Shown: positions 53,953 to 64,000, counted from the first letter of the stretch. The stretch is 64,000 nucleotides of DNA from Gaertneriomyces semiglobifer (GCA_025558075.1 JAHLKF010000001.1:744001-808000), one strand, 5' to 3'. The notes: generated from the sequence alone by a model not told the origin. Program-made: numbers and translations.

Positions 53953-54892
53953 CTAAATTGTCATAGCAGCTACACCTAACAGAACGAAAAGGACAGTCCC
54001 GGTGGTTCCAGTCGCCAACTTCAGTGAAGAAGACTCGACTACTTGCTGACCTGTTGGTGGTGGTGGAGACCAGCCCTTGGGAGGTCTTTCGCTAGGGATG
54101 CCGCCTTTGTCTGCCAGCACACAATAACCGCCCATCATAACTTCTCCACCTTTCGCGCTTCCTGTAGGTCCACATTCTTTGTAACCAACAACAGAGTTGA
54201 ACTGGCAGTTGCCGCAAGTAGCATCACACCAGTCTTGGACGTACGCGGAGCCGTCGATCTGGCATGAAATACGCATGTGACGCACGTCGGCACCGTTCAA
54301 GCTGTCAGGGCTAGCGCCTGCGCTACGACATTGTCCGTCGGCGACACGGGCGGAGCGGCTCCAAATGGTACCGACTTCCTTTACCTTGGAGCATTTTTCG
54401 CTGTCTAGTTCGTTACTGTACTCGGTCATGATAAAGTAATGTCCGCCGCGAGAGGACTCGGGGAAGAAATCTTTGTCACGGATCTTGCCTGGGTCTGTCG
54501 CCTCAGAATCGAGGCAAACGGTGGAGGTGGACATGGCACCAAAGTTGGTGAACATGCTGCTGCTGCTGTCGCATCCTCGGAGACGTGCCTAGAAGGTCCA
54601 GTGTGTAAGGGAAGCATGCAAAGCAATAAGTAAATGCAAATGGTCCTCATACCATTTCTCTACAGCTAGCGGCAAGGAACTCTTCCTTTTGCGTGTTGGT
54701 AAACCATGTCACGGTGTTAGCCTTGCCTGCATGGGTGATACGGTCAGAAATCAAGTAGCGATAGCGTGGAGAATTCTTATAGAATACTTTACCTTTGCAA
54801 GAAGGAGCGTCAAACTCTACTTCAGCTTGGACGAACGCTGCTGCACCTTGAAACAGGGCGGCAAGTCCTATGACGACTTTGAGCGGAAGCAT
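53953..54892 (-). CDS. GPI-anchored cysteine-rich secreted protein, unknown family
   Basis: Predicted 291-residue surface protein. Exon 1 is 54892-54653 and exon 2 is 54588-53953, with a 64-nt intron (GTATGA donor, CCTTCTAG acceptor, phase 0). A signal peptide (about 1-23, hydrophobic VVIGLAALFQGAAAF) precedes a domain of about 220 residues with some twelve cysteines, including WCDATCGNCQF. A Pro-rich linker and a hydrophobic C-terminal tail after a Ser-Ser region indicate a GPI anchor. No enzymatic motif is visible. The cysteine pattern suggests a disulphide-stabilised adhesin or wall protein. Confidence 0.7.
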
Positions 54893-55661
54893 ATTATGTG
54901 CTGATGATGAGGTTCTGGTCCGCAATGAGGGTTATTCTTTAATAGAGTGATGGCCAGCGGTATTAGCAGCAGTAATAGCACTGTAGCAGGATAACTCTTA
55001 AGACGACGCGGAGAACGTAACGTCCAATACCACGACTGACGTTGACGGGATCAAGCTGCTGTGTTGTCGACGACCGCCCGCGAAGTCTGCGAAGTCGAGT
55101 CCGCGACGACGAACGGCCGCAAAACGTGGTCCAAAGTCTCACATTTCCGAAAAACATTCGAATTTTCGTGTTCGCGACCTCCGCGGCGTTCCGTCACACA
55201 GTCCGGGTGAACTCTAACCACCTCCGCGGAGATATTCCACCATCGTCAAGAAGTTCAAGTCCTTGTTCAATTCGTCCAAGACATGGCGACAACGGCCGTT
55301 GCTCCTTTGAAGAAAGCCTCGCATGCGCGCGAGAGCAAGCCTTGAGTGGGCGAACCAGCCTCTTGTAAAAGGGAACTTGCCTCGTCAAGATCATGAACGA
55401 TCGTTTGCATGAATAGTCTTCTGTGAAGGGAGATGCGTCAATGACTAGTCTTACGCTGCGACGATCAATGCCCTACCCAGCAGTCGAGCCGCATTCAACG
55501 GATATGTTGTCAATGGTCGTCGCAAGGACTTTTGCAGAATCGACGCCGGCAACTGACCAAAATGACTCTCGCGTCGGACACTGCCCATCTTCCAACACAC
55601 AATCCATTCCTTAAGCTCACACCAGACACCACATCTCATCTCATCACTCTCTGGAAACACT
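54893..55661. other. Divergent promoter region
   Basis: About 770 bp between the GPI-anchored orphan (minus) and the Cps1-type peptidase (plus). No supported gene. A 108-codon frame (55042-55368) is Arg/Ser-rich and looks non-coding. Confidence 0.5.
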
Positions 55662-57558
55662 ATGCAGTCTTCCAAGGAACTGCCGGACTTTCTCAATTAC
55701 CAGGCGGAACCGCCAGCTCAGTCCAAGCGCAGGCGCAGATGTATCCGCTTTACTTTGATCAGTATCGTGATCTTTCTGGTATACCTGATCCACTATGGCT
55801 TGGATGGCTTCTCGTCAGCAAGAGACTGGATTCCAGGCTCAGAGCTCGCTCCTGCTGGCGGTGAAAGATGTCCTCAACAGGCACCGTTGGAACCCAGACA
55901 TCGATCAAACTTGACGGACACTAATAGAAAGCTCATCTTAGAGGATGCTACCTACCGACACCAGAGCGTTAAACGTATGTCTGGTGCTATTCAAGTGGCT
56001 ACACAAAGCTTCGATGATATGGGTCCTGTTGATAAAGATCCTCGCTGGCAAGTCTTCGCCAAGTTTGAAGCATACCTCCGCGAAACATTTCCCGAAGTGT
56101 GAGTACAGAAGCTATACTTTCTATCATACTTGTAACTAAGCAGGCTTTGCTCAGACACGAACGTCTTGAAGTCACCAAAGTCAACACATACGGTTTAGTT
56201 TACACTTGGCAAGGGAAAGATTCATCCTTGAAACCCCTCTTCCTTGCCGCGCATCAAGACGTGGTCCCGGTGCCCCAGGAGACTACCGACAGATGGACGT
56301 ATCCGCCTTTTGACGGGTATTTCGACGGAGAATGGATCTGGGGTCGCGGTGCCGGCGATTGTAAAAATAATCTCATTGGCATCCTGGAGGCTGTTGAAAT
56401 TCTCGTGAAGGCGAACTTTGAGCCTAACAGGACTGTTGTCCTCGGCTTCGGTTTTGATGAAGAGGTCGGTGGCGATCGAGGAGCGCGTCATATATCTGCA
56501 TACTTGGAGAAGACATACGGCAGAGATGGATTTGCTGCCATTGTCGATGAAGGCGGCCTCGGCATCGGTCCTGCTTTCGGTGATACGATCTTTGCCCTTC
56601 CAGCAACTGGAGAGAAAGGGTATGTGGATATTGTGGTTACCGTCGATGTTCCTGGAGGACATTCCAGCGTGCCGCCGGATCACACGGGAATTGGTGTCCT
56701 TGCAGATGTCATCAAGCACCTGGAGTCCAATCCTGACTCCCCGCATTTGACTTCACGCAATCCTTATTTATCGTATTTGCAATGCGCGGCCGAGCATTCC
56801 GATGGAATGACAAAGTGGATGAGAAAGGCAATATTATTGGGGAAGAAGCTTCAAAAAGTCGCCAATGCCTTGTCCGCCGAAAGCAGAGTTACGCAGTCTC
56901 AAATGCAGACTACACAAGCAGTCGATGTCATCCGCGGCGGAGTCAAAGGTACGCTGATGGAATTGAGATGCATCAGCTTCCTTCGTTACCTAAAGTCCTG
57001 CTTTCAGTAAATGCCCTCCCAGAGCGTTCCGAGGTTATGATCAACTACCGCATCGCTGTCGAGAGTTCTGTCGATGAGTTGAAAACCAAGTTTGTGCATC
57101 TGGTCAAGAACAAGGCCCAAAAGTACAATCTTATGTTAGATGCCTTCGGCGAGAAATACGGGAGCGGCAACGTCCGTTGGGGTACCATGCGCCTGAGTAC
57201 TCGAGAAGCTCTCAACCCTGCCCCGGTCTCACCAATGACCTCGGACGCGTACGCGGTTTTGGCCGGAACCGTGAAGCACACGTTTGGGAAGGACGTGGTT
57301 GTTGCTCCTACCGTGATGACCGGCAACACTGATACCAAATACTACTGGAATCTGACCCGGGACATCTATCGCTTCACCCCAGTTCGCAGTGCGGACAAAT
57401 ACAATATCCATACTGTTGATGAAAGGTAACATTTATTGTTTCGTCCCTGTTCATTGGAGCCCTGAATAATCATACCACACAGGGTATCTATTGGCGGTCA
57501 CCTCGAAGGAGTTTGGTTTTACCATGAACTAATCCGCAACTTCGACGAGCACCACTGA
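55662..57558 (+). CDS. Vacuolar carboxypeptidase S (Cps1-type, M20 family)
   Basis: Predicted 574-residue zinc carboxypeptidase, almost exactly the length of yeast Cps1 (576). Exons are 55662-56098, 56155-56948, 57008-57425 and 57483-57558, with introns of 56-59 nt. An N-terminal signal anchor (about 28-48) follows a basic cytoplasmic stretch (KRRRR), giving type II topology. M20 motifs are clear: H179 (AAHQDVVP), D214 (GRGAGDCKNN), E248/E249 (FDEEVGGDRG), IVDEGG, PGGHSSVPP, and the late SIGGHLEGVWFYHELI completed by the last exon. It should release amino acids from peptides with C-terminal glycine-type bonds in the vacuole after transport through the multivesicular body. Confidence 0.93.
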
Positions 57559-57647
57559 TCTTAAATAAGGCCTCTTGTGTGCGCACCATGTGCGCACCTG
57601 TCAGTATAGCCAGAAACGTTGTTGTGCTTTGCTTGCCGGCTGCTGCA

Positions 57648-58956
57648 CTACTTTATTTCAAAAATCTCATCAGTCGTCCCGGCATCCTTCTGAGCCTCCT
57701 CCGTTATAGCTTCCAATTCAACTTTCAAATCTTCGCAAAACTGATCCAGCTTCAGATGATTCGGGTTGTAGCCAAACGGGTCCTCAATTTCATCCCCTAT
57801 GCGGGCGACTCCAAATAAAGAGAAGGCAGCAAAGCTTACAACAGGTATTTCCCAAACGCCAAGGGTACCGATGAGTTGTGGCGGAAGTGCCAAACAATAT
57901 AAACCCAGCACTTGGTGGAATACATGAAAGTCAATAACCGACACACACGCACATGCGGCTGATCTCACCTTGCTTCAAATGCACAGTGTAGGCAGTCGGC
58001 ATTGGGGTATTGGACACTCTTTCCATTGAGCTGATGGTTTGCACCATATCATTGATGAGAAAGACCATCGCACCGTATAGGTTTGAGTCAATGTATAATT
58101 TGTCGCGCAGCTCAATGAGCCGGCGTGACATCAAGTGTGTAATCTCCATAGGCAGGTTACGTGCTCCAATCGTATTGGGCACCAGTGGTTTCTGCTTTCC
58201 AGTGGATGAGGCAGAAACCTTTTCCACAAAGTCGGGTGGGAGCAGGTACACCAAATCTGGGTAATTTACTCCCGGCTCGTGGCGCAAATGGTGCTTGGTA
58301 GATACGGCCAATGCCAGAGTCAAATTGATCAACGCAGTCTTTGCCTCCAAGGCAGGTTGGTTGCGGCGTCCGTCCTCCAACGTGTGCGATTTTGGGTTGC
58401 TGGCCCAAGTTAGCCGCGCCAGGTTACGAGAGAGAGCTGCAAAGTTTGCCCATAACTTTCGACCCTCCCAGAATCTGTCGTACGCCAGATTTGTGCGAAA
58501 GGCAAGCAGTAAACCGATGACGAAACTCAGTAGTGGTATGATCGAAGAACCAACTCCTATGGCTTGGTCCGCGAATGTGTAATGCAACCAAGTATATGCT
58601 GATGTATACGTCGCAAAAAATCCAGTCACCGGAAGAACTTCTGGAATGATGGTACCCTGTATTCTGAACAGATCAGGATCAATGGCGAGCTGGTGAGCAC
58701 AAGGTTCGTCAGTTCTGATGGACACAGTGGGCGGAGAAACGATGACATTCCGTACCCGTTTCGGACGTAGACGTGGTGTCAACGAAGACTGACCAGCATC
58801 TGTCCTTGTCAATATCGTACGAAAGCCGTTGATTGATGCTGGAGAAACCCCTTGTAAGGCGGTGATGGAGATGACCTTGCTCCATTTCCCGTACTTGCGA
58901 GGAGCGCTTGTCCAAGTTGCGCTGTATCTGCCCGGCCGCAGCAGTGCGGCCGACAT
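57648..58956 (-). CDS. Bestrophin-like (UPF0187) membrane channel
   Basis: Predicted 416-residue protein of the bestrophin/RFP-TM family, which form chloride or other anion channels. Exon 1 is 58956-57969 and exon 2 is 57910-57648, with a 58-nt intron (G/GTGAGA, CACCAAG acceptor). The first helix pair includes PLLSFVIGLLLAFRTNLAYDRFWEGRKLW, a strong family signature (segment quoted in parts: AFRTNLAYDRFWEGR). The second exon has LALPPQLIG, then GVARIGDEIEDPFGYNPNHL, which matches the acidic D-E-x-E-x-PFG motif. The N-terminal 90 residues are basic and may carry a targeting signal. Fungal and bacterial relatives are poorly characterised. The ion and membrane are inferred. Confidence 0.87.
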
Positions 58957-59100
58957 AATCACCACTCACCAACCAAGCTCGCTATCGCGCTGCGTCCAGG
59001 TGCAGGAACAACGAATGCCTGAGTACGACAATGCTTGGAAAGTTTCCCACTTCTGTTCTCCAGACGCGTGCATGTCGAGCGTAGAGATCCTAACCCAAAC

Positions 59101-60239
59101 ATGATGGCGACACCAGAGTTTGATGTGGCAGCGTTGGAAAGCGCCAGCCAAGAGTATCTGGGTATGTACTCTCGACGACTTGAGTGGGTAACACCTCGCG
59201 GAAGTACGGCATTGAAAACTGGCTTGTCTACATAGAGAAGCATAGCATCGGGGTCTATGTCGAGGTAAAAGCTCTAACTCTTACAGTAGTCAGTATATGG
59301 CACGATTTTTACAACGTCTTTTAGGATGCTATTTCACGTCTCCTAGCTGACAGACCTGCTAAGCCATATAAATTTCTTAGTGACTAGTGGGTATCCACTA
59401 GCAAGCCTTTAATCCAACCAATATTCTAATTTCTATCTTGTTTAGCTTTGACTCTGTGCTTCGTGGTACCAACACTATTCTTCGAGAGTACGAATACGTT
59501 AAAGCCTGCCGACGGAATCGGTTGACTTTTATCAAGCGTTTATCGGAGAGTCTCAATCACAGCGCAGGTAGGCCACAAACATTCTTGCGTGCGTCGAATG
59601 CTGCGAGATCATTCACTGAAGACATTACTCTCAGGGCCTTTTAGCGCGACAGAGTATCACCATCTGGTAGAGTTGGTTTGTCCAGACTTTCCGGGAGCAG
59701 TGGTAGAGAAGGGCGTTGAAATTGCGAGGCGCCGCGCTTCTAAAGACCACCGTCTGAATGACGAGCAACGCCCGAAGGGGAAGGAACACAAAGTCGGATG
59801 CGCGGACTTTGTAAAGGGGTTGGCGTTTGCGTTTTCCTACTTTGGTACTCCTGCTTTGCAAAGTTTGGTACGGTTCGGTGTTAGGTTGACCACAGTCTCA
59901 TTCTCGTAGAGTTTCTTGAAGTCTTTGAGCACGTCCTTCATGACGCACTTGCAGCGGCTCAGTGCTCAACCTCTCGAGACGATGTGTTGATTCCCAACCT
60001 GAACAGAATGCTCCAGGACGCCATTAACGGAATGGAAGGGCAAGTGAGTCGCATCTACGAGAGGTTGGCAGCGCTTTAACACTTGCCTTCGCATTAGGTA
60101 TGCAATACCACCTGAAGCGCACGTGAAGACGGCGATGGGCAGGTTGGCGACATGCAAGGGAACATTCGACGACATGCTGGGAACGTTTGTGGAGGTGTTG
60201 ATGGAATTGGACGAGCAAACAGGAGAGAATGTCATTTAG
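59101..60239 (+). CDS. CSTPP1/C11orf49-like tubulin polyglutamylase complex regulator
   Basis: Predicted 259-residue protein from seven exons: 59101-59161, 59236-59264, 59325-59386, 59446-59567, 59635-59844, 59910-60063 and 60098-60239. The spliced reading follows human CSTPP1 (331 residues) closely. Examples are EYLEKHSIGVYVEDAISRLL against a matching YLxxHxxxxYxEDAxxxLL, FDSVLRGTNTILREYEYV, ATEYHHLVELVCPDFP and DFVKGLAFAFSYFEFLE. CSTPP1 sits at centriolar satellites and regulates the TPGC tubulin polyglutamylase. A fungus that keeps it should build a flagellum. Exon 2 is only 29 nt. The last intron is proposed as 34 nt (GTTGGC...ATTAG), because only that splice keeps the frame into the final exon. 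The start lies 144 bp from the divergent bestrophin-like gene. Confidence 0.8.
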
Positions 60240-60441
60240 TCGGTGAACGAGCAACATAGAGGCGGTCGTAGCGATAGAGGATAGATGTTGTTTGAACAAC
60301 CGCCAGCTCCCAATATTAGTATGTACATGGGGAGCCCGGCAGTTGAGCGCGACGTTGCACCTCTACCTAAGACAGACATCGTGAGGTCCCTCTCGATTGG
60401 GCCCATGCGTTCACCCATAGGGCCGTGTCCGGCATCGGCCA

Positions 60442-61212
60442 TCAACCACCGCTCCACCACACACAGGTTTCACTGGATGCTGGCCTCCACAGAGAAGTCG
60501 GCATGCTCCCTTGGGATGATGCTACACTCGAGCAAGGCTCTTCCAGTCCGGCCCTTTTGGATCGCTTGCCAAGTAGAATACCGGAGGGCATCCACACCTG
60601 CCGAACCTCCATCTCGAGGCCGTGTCCAGTTGGTTCAATTCGCAGCTCCACTTCCAACGTCTTCTTGGAATTGCAAAGGGTGTGCGAGCCACTCGAAACA
60701 AAGGGCAGCTGTAACTGCTCGAGCATATGTGTAGTTTTCACCTCACCCGTTTCTTCGCATTCGTGTGTCACTTGCTTCCCAACAGCAAGGTCCAAGGATT
60801 GGTGGCTCTTCAGAGGCCCCATTATAGGAGAAACAGGTGTACCTCCTATGCGGGACTTTTCCTCACCGTCGGCTGCCAGCAGCAAAACGTTGCATGATCC
60901 TGATCGTGGTCTCAATCGCCAACCTTTTTGCGCACACCAGCCAGGAACGATATCTGCTGATTCTGCAGTGATTTGCAGAAATATCTGCTGGTATTTCCCA
61001 TTCCCAATCGACAGGAGTAATTCGAATTTAGCACCATCAAGTTCTGAGCGTCCGATGAATCCGCTGGGTGCATGATCGTCGTGGACGAACAGCTTATCGG
61101 CGAGCGAGGTGATAGCGGCCGCCCGTAAAGCTTGGTTACTCGCAAGGACTTGGGCGAGCTCTGACGCTGTTAAATATGATAAAATGCGAAGCAATAGCTC
61201 GTTTGGCAGCAT
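60442..61212 (-). CDS. F-box protein
   Basis: Predicted 256-residue protein opening with an F-box (MLPNELLLRILSYLTASELA...), which would bind Skp1 in an SCF ubiquitin ligase. The rest (about 45-256) contains beta-rich segments (FELLLSIGNGKYQQIFLQI, LEVELRIEP) without a recognised substrate-binding domain. The 3' end is uncertain. Another frame stays open from 60460 to 60236, so a small intron near 60450-60480 might add about 70 residues that would run up to the end of the CSTPP1 gene on the other strand. The ATG is 378 bp from the divergent BRCT gene. Confidence 0.6.
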   Translation of the reverse strand: MLPNELLLRILSYLTASELAQVLASNQALRAAAITSLADKLFVHDDHAPSGFIGRSELDGAKFELLLSIGNGKYQQIFLQITAESADIVPGWCAQKGWRLRPRSGSCNVLLLAADGEEKSRIGGTPVSPIMGPLKSHQSLDLAVGKQVTHECEETGEVKTTHMLEQLQLPFVSSGSHTLCNSKKTLEVELRIEPTGHGLEMEVRQVWMPSGILLGKRSKRAGLEEPCSSVASSQGSMPTSLWRPASSETCVWWSGG

Positions 61213-61590
61213 AGTGACAGTGGTTTCTCACTTCCAGTTCAGAATTCACGCGAAGAAACTGTTTCCTGCAAAAGTGTGAGGGATGTCCGATACCTGTGCG
61301 CTGTGAGCACACTTTGCACTTTTCGAGAACCAGCGCACAGTTGTTTGTGCAGCTCCTACCATCTTCTATTCATGCTTCTACCTCTTTGATAAGATCTGCA
61401 AACAAGTGTGTGGGTTTTTTTCGAGATCCTGTGTGTGGAACAGCGACCTGAGCTCACAGAAGATCAGGACATTGACCCCTCGCTACAAGAAGCACTGAGA
61501 CATAAGTAGCAACGGGCACTGCCGGTGCATCGCAATTTCCGTTCTAGCTGCGCATTCCCATGCATATATGCGTACATGTAAGGCCGGTCA
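61213..61590. other. Divergent promoter region
   Basis: 378 bp between the F-box gene (minus) and the BRCT gene (plus). No gene seen. Confidence 0.55.
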
Positions 61591-64000
61591 ATGTTCACGG
61601 AGAAGGAAAAGTGCTCGCCGATCCTCAGAGGGCAGACACTTTCTTGCACCGGATTGCCGTCGGAAGAAAAGGAGAACATACGAAGAGCTGTTATTGACCT
61701 CGGAGGATCCTTTGTTGACGAGATTGAACCACTGTGCACCCAGCTGCTCGCGCGAACCGCGGGAACATCTACGTACAGGAAAGCTATCAAGTACCGAATA
61801 CCAATTCTTTCACCTGAATGGGTCCGGCTATGTCACTCGAAAAGAAACGAGGATTTCGACCCTTTTGATAGTGCTGTGCTGTCGAAGTATGCCTTACCGC
61901 CGTTTGCTGGCCTCAAAGTTTCGGTGACTGGGTTCCCGACTACTGAAAGGCAGGGTGTACGAGAACTGGTGACAAAGTATGGGGGCATATTTGCTCCCGG
62001 TTTAACGGACGATTGTACCCATCTCATTGCAGAAGCACCTACCGGCGCCAAGTACGAGCAGGCTTTTAAGTGGAATGTACAGGTTGTGACCATCGAGTGG
62101 TTCAACGAATCTGTGGACACTCGTATTTGCGCTGAGGAAGATCAATACCGTTTGGAAGACGGAACCCCTGCTGATGAAGGACTTAATGTTAATGACGAAT
62201 TCATGGAGGGAGGCGGAAGCGGTGTGAGCAACGTCAAGCCGCCAAACCTGAGACGGACGACTAGTAGCTTTGCACAGTTGACCTACTTAGATCCATGCAA
62301 TGTGTTTCTTGGGGACGGCTTCGGTGACGAAGAAGTACGCGAACTCAAGCGCATAGTGCGCCATGGAGGTGGTGCTGTTACGGAGACTTTCGACGGGTTT
62401 GTCACTCACTACGTTGTGCGTGGTCACGGTCCAACTATGAATGACATCAAAGTCATGCGGACTCATAAGAACTCAGTCCCAGTTGTTTCACAGGAGTGGT
62501 TGCGTGCCTGTGGTCGCGAGCGCTGTGCAATGTCTCTGGATGGATACTTGATGGGCCGATCCGTTAACTTCATCAATGATCGTTCAAAAAGTCATGTGAA
62601 AGAAGAACCTGAAAGTCTGACCATCAAAAGCCGTAATGACAGAGCAAGTCGCTCCGGTTTGGAAACGTTTTTTGGGGAAGGAACGCGGTCAAGAGCAAGC
62701 GTGCCGGCGGGGCCATTCAAGCAAGCGAGAGTGGAGCGGCATGTATCCTCCGAGGGATCACTTGCTGAAGTGGCCCATTCAATTCCTAGCACTAACGAAG
62801 GATCTCGTGATGCTGCGAAGTCTTCGACTCGACATTCTGGCGCCTTCTCGACAAGCTCGCTTGCCTCTTTCTCTGCTGATCGCGGGGATCTCAATGTTAA
62901 CGCATCTGTTCAACCGACATGGAAAAAGTCTACATCTTCCAGAAAGGGGCCATCGCTGTTTTCAGGCTGTGATTTCTACTGCAAGGGATTCAGCGAAGAG
63001 GAGCTCCTGGTGTTGAAAGCCGCGATTTCCAAATATGCAGGACGATATAGCTCGACAGTACCGCGCCTGGATTCTTATTGGTTACTTCTACCTTTCCATC
63101 TCAAAGCATCGTCTGCAATGAAAGGCGTCCGCCTAGTCACAGAATATTGGATCGATCGGTGTATCCATGCCGGGAAGCTATTGGATCCCGCAGACCTAGT
63201 CATATATCGACCGACAAAGCACGAGCTTCCACTTCCCGGATTCAAGCATTTGATCATCGGTATCTCTGGATACCATGGGATTGAACGAGATCACCTGGGC
63301 CGCTTGGTCAAGGTTATTGGGGCGGATTTTACGGAGACCTTGTCGAAGAAGAATACACATCTTTTGAGCCCCCGAGGTCTCCAAAATCTGAAAACACAAA
63401 AGGCCTCGGAATGGAATGTTAAAATCGTTGATGCTGAATGGCTGTATGAGTGCACAACAGCAGGTCGACTCCTACCAATCAATGAGGACGGATGCGGGCA
63501 GAGTAACGTCCTCGACATGGTACCTCCCACGGACGAAGCTGTTACAATGGAATCATCAGCTGTGTTTGAGCCCAAATTCGATACCGGAAGGGCGCTATCG
63601 TCCCTTCAGACACCGGTGCAACCAACTCATCTTGCGCTGGAGGAGACGGTTGCCTCTCCGTTGGAGTTGTCATTCCGCAGACACTTGAGCAAAGCACTTG
63701 CTCATGTCAGTAATCCCCCGCCAGAGAACATGCCAGAAGGAAATGAACAACAGCTGCAGGACCGGCCTCTATCGCATCTCCTAAAGGGTGTTACCATCTG
63801 CATTAGCCAACGCCTCGCCCATCGTCGTACCGAGCTTCAGAAAGTCGCTGTCCGACTTGGCGCGGAGTTTCTGAACTATTTCACCGTCTCTTGCACGCAT
63901 TACATGCATCAAAGCAATCGGAGCAGTGAATCTTTCAAGGACTTCAAAACAGCTCGACAAAAAGGAAAGTACATCGTCTCCCCCGAATGGCTGATTCGGT
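61591..64000 (+). CDS. TopBP1/Rad4/Dpb11-family BRCT-repeat protein (3' end outside window)
   Basis: An uninterrupted frame of 803 codons runs off the window end, so the product is truncated here only by the window. At least six BRCT repeats are visible at about 8-92, 104-190, 233-312, 455-535, 547-632 and 727 onward. The first pair (LRGQTLSCTGLPSE, then FAGLKVSVTGFPTTERQGV and CTHLIAEAPTGAKYEQAFKW) matches the N-terminal pair of TopBP1 and Rad4/Cut5. The fourth and fifth form another tandem. Each ends with the W-containing helix (SPEWVRLC, IEWFNES, SQEWLRAC, TEYWIDRC, DAEWLYEC, SPEWLIR). These proteins scaffold replication initiation and ATR/Rad3 checkpoint activation by binding phosphoproteins. 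Rtt107/Brc1 is the main alternative. The linker between repeats three and four is Ser/Arg-rich. Confidence 0.85.
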   Translation, partial: MFTEKEKCSPILRGQTLSCTGLPSEEKENIRRAVIDLGGSFVDEIEPLCTQLLARTAGTSTYRKAIKYRIPILSPEWVRLCHSKRNEDFDPFDSAVLSKYALPPFAGLKVSVTGFPTTERQGVRELVTKYGGIFAPGLTDDCTHLIAEAPTGAKYEQAFKWNVQVVTIEWFNESVDTRICAEEDQYRLEDGTPADEGLNVNDEFMEGGGSGVSNVKPPNLRRTTSSFAQLTYLDPCNVFLGDGFGDEEVRELKRIVRHGGGAVTETFDGFVTHYVVRGHGPTMNDIKVMRTHKNSVPVVSQEWLRACGRERCAMSLDGYLMGRSVNFINDRSKSHVKEEPESLTIKSRNDRASRSGLETFFGEGTRSRASVPAGPFKQARVERHVSSEGSLAEVAHSIPSTNEGSRDAAKSSTRHSGAFSTSSLASFSADRGDLNVNASVQPTWKKSTSSRKGPSLFSGCDFYCKGFSEEELLVLKAAISKYAGRYSSTVPRLDSYWLLLPFHLKASSAMKGVRLVTEYWIDRCIHAGKLLDPADLVIYRPTKHELPLPGFKHLIIGISGYHGIERDHLGRLVKVIGADFTETLSKKNTHLLSPRGLQNLKTQKASEWNVKIVDAEWLYECTTAGRLLPINEDGCGQSNVLDMVPPTDEAVTMESSAVFEPKFDTGRALSSLQTPVQPTHLALEETVASPLELSFRRHLSKALAHVSNPPPENMPEGNEQQLQDRPLSHLLKGVTICISQRLAHRRTELQKVAVRLGAEFLNYFTVSCTHYMHQSNRSSESFKDFKTARQKGKYIVSPEWLIR

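Noticed and set aside
60053..60097. GTGAGT donor for the last CSTPP1 intron
   Set aside because: Splicing from it to the only good acceptor produces a stop after five codons and loses the conserved C-terminal part.
1..64000. CRISPR arrays, insertion sequences, prophage, bacterial operons
   Set aside because: No regularly spaced repeats, transposase genes or terminal inverted repeats were seen. The spliceosomal introns show the DNA is eukaryotic nuclear.

Overview
The window is nuclear DNA from a filamentous or zoosporic fungus, most likely a chytrid-grade (flagellated) lineage. The evidence for a fungus is dense gene packing on both strands and many short GT-AG introns, mostly 46-85 nt, with donors such as GTAAGT, GTGAGT and GTAGGT and TACTAAC or CTAAC-type branch sites. 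The gene content is also fungal: a Num1/Mcp5-type cortical anchor, a Cps1-type carboxypeptidase, a Pff1-type vacuolar protease, a GPI-anchored glyoxal oxidase and a mucin-like wall-sensor protein. The evidence for a flagellum is a recognisable homologue of CSTPP1/C11orf49, a centriolar-satellite regulator of tubulin polyglutamylation, at 59101-60239. The species assignment is an inference.

Layout, left to right. 1-680: promoter region holding inverted TTAGGG/CCCTAA telomere-type repeats. 681-3623: M28 membrane protease. 4528-4987 (-): small orphan gene. 4988-7100: long non-coding region ending in a CT-rich TATA promoter. 7101-9109: glyoxal oxidase. 9361-11744: seven-helix receptor with a C-terminal RGS domain and a cysteine-rich, CFEM-like ectodomain. 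12293-13478: two-finger C2H2 factor. 14619-16838: pentatricopeptide repeat protein. 17019-19749 (-): F-box/JmjC/APH-kinase fusion. 19883-21319: orphan type I membrane protein. 21722-25497: Num1/Mcp5-like PH protein. 25783-27963 (-): pseudo-MPN protein. 28247-31701 (-): WDR6/Rtt10. 31859-32786: FIT2. 33181-33520: small orphan. 33608-35509 (-): methylmalonate-semialdehyde dehydrogenase. 35889-38090: PH-domain protein. 38190-40002 (-): PIN-like (auxin efflux carrier family) transporter. 40302-40604: tentative TATA-driven small gene. 41159-44360: VPS35. 44705-46841: three-finger C2H2 factor with poly-Q. 47099-48433 (-): mucin-like membrane protein. 49224-53867: Aquarius helicase. 53953-54892 (-): GPI-anchored cysteine-rich orphan. 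55662-57558: Cps1-type M20 peptidase. 57648-58956 (-): bestrophin-like channel. 59101-60239: CSTPP1. 60442-61212 (-): F-box protein. 61591 to the window end: TopBP1/Rad4-type BRCT protein, cut by the window edge.

The genes do not form one pathway. Shared themes are vacuole and endosome function (Pff1, Cps1, VPS35), cell surface and signalling (glyoxal oxidase, 7TM-RGS, mucin-like sensor, GPI orphan), RNA processing (Aquarius, WDR6, PPR) and the cytoskeleton or cilium (Num1-like, CSTPP1). Several neighbours are divergent with under 160 bp between starts (F-box-JmjC/19883 gene, WDR6/FIT2, bestrophin/CSTPP1), so they probably share promoters. Exon structures were built by hand from frame continuity, splice motifs and remembered family alignments. 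No transcript or database check was possible.
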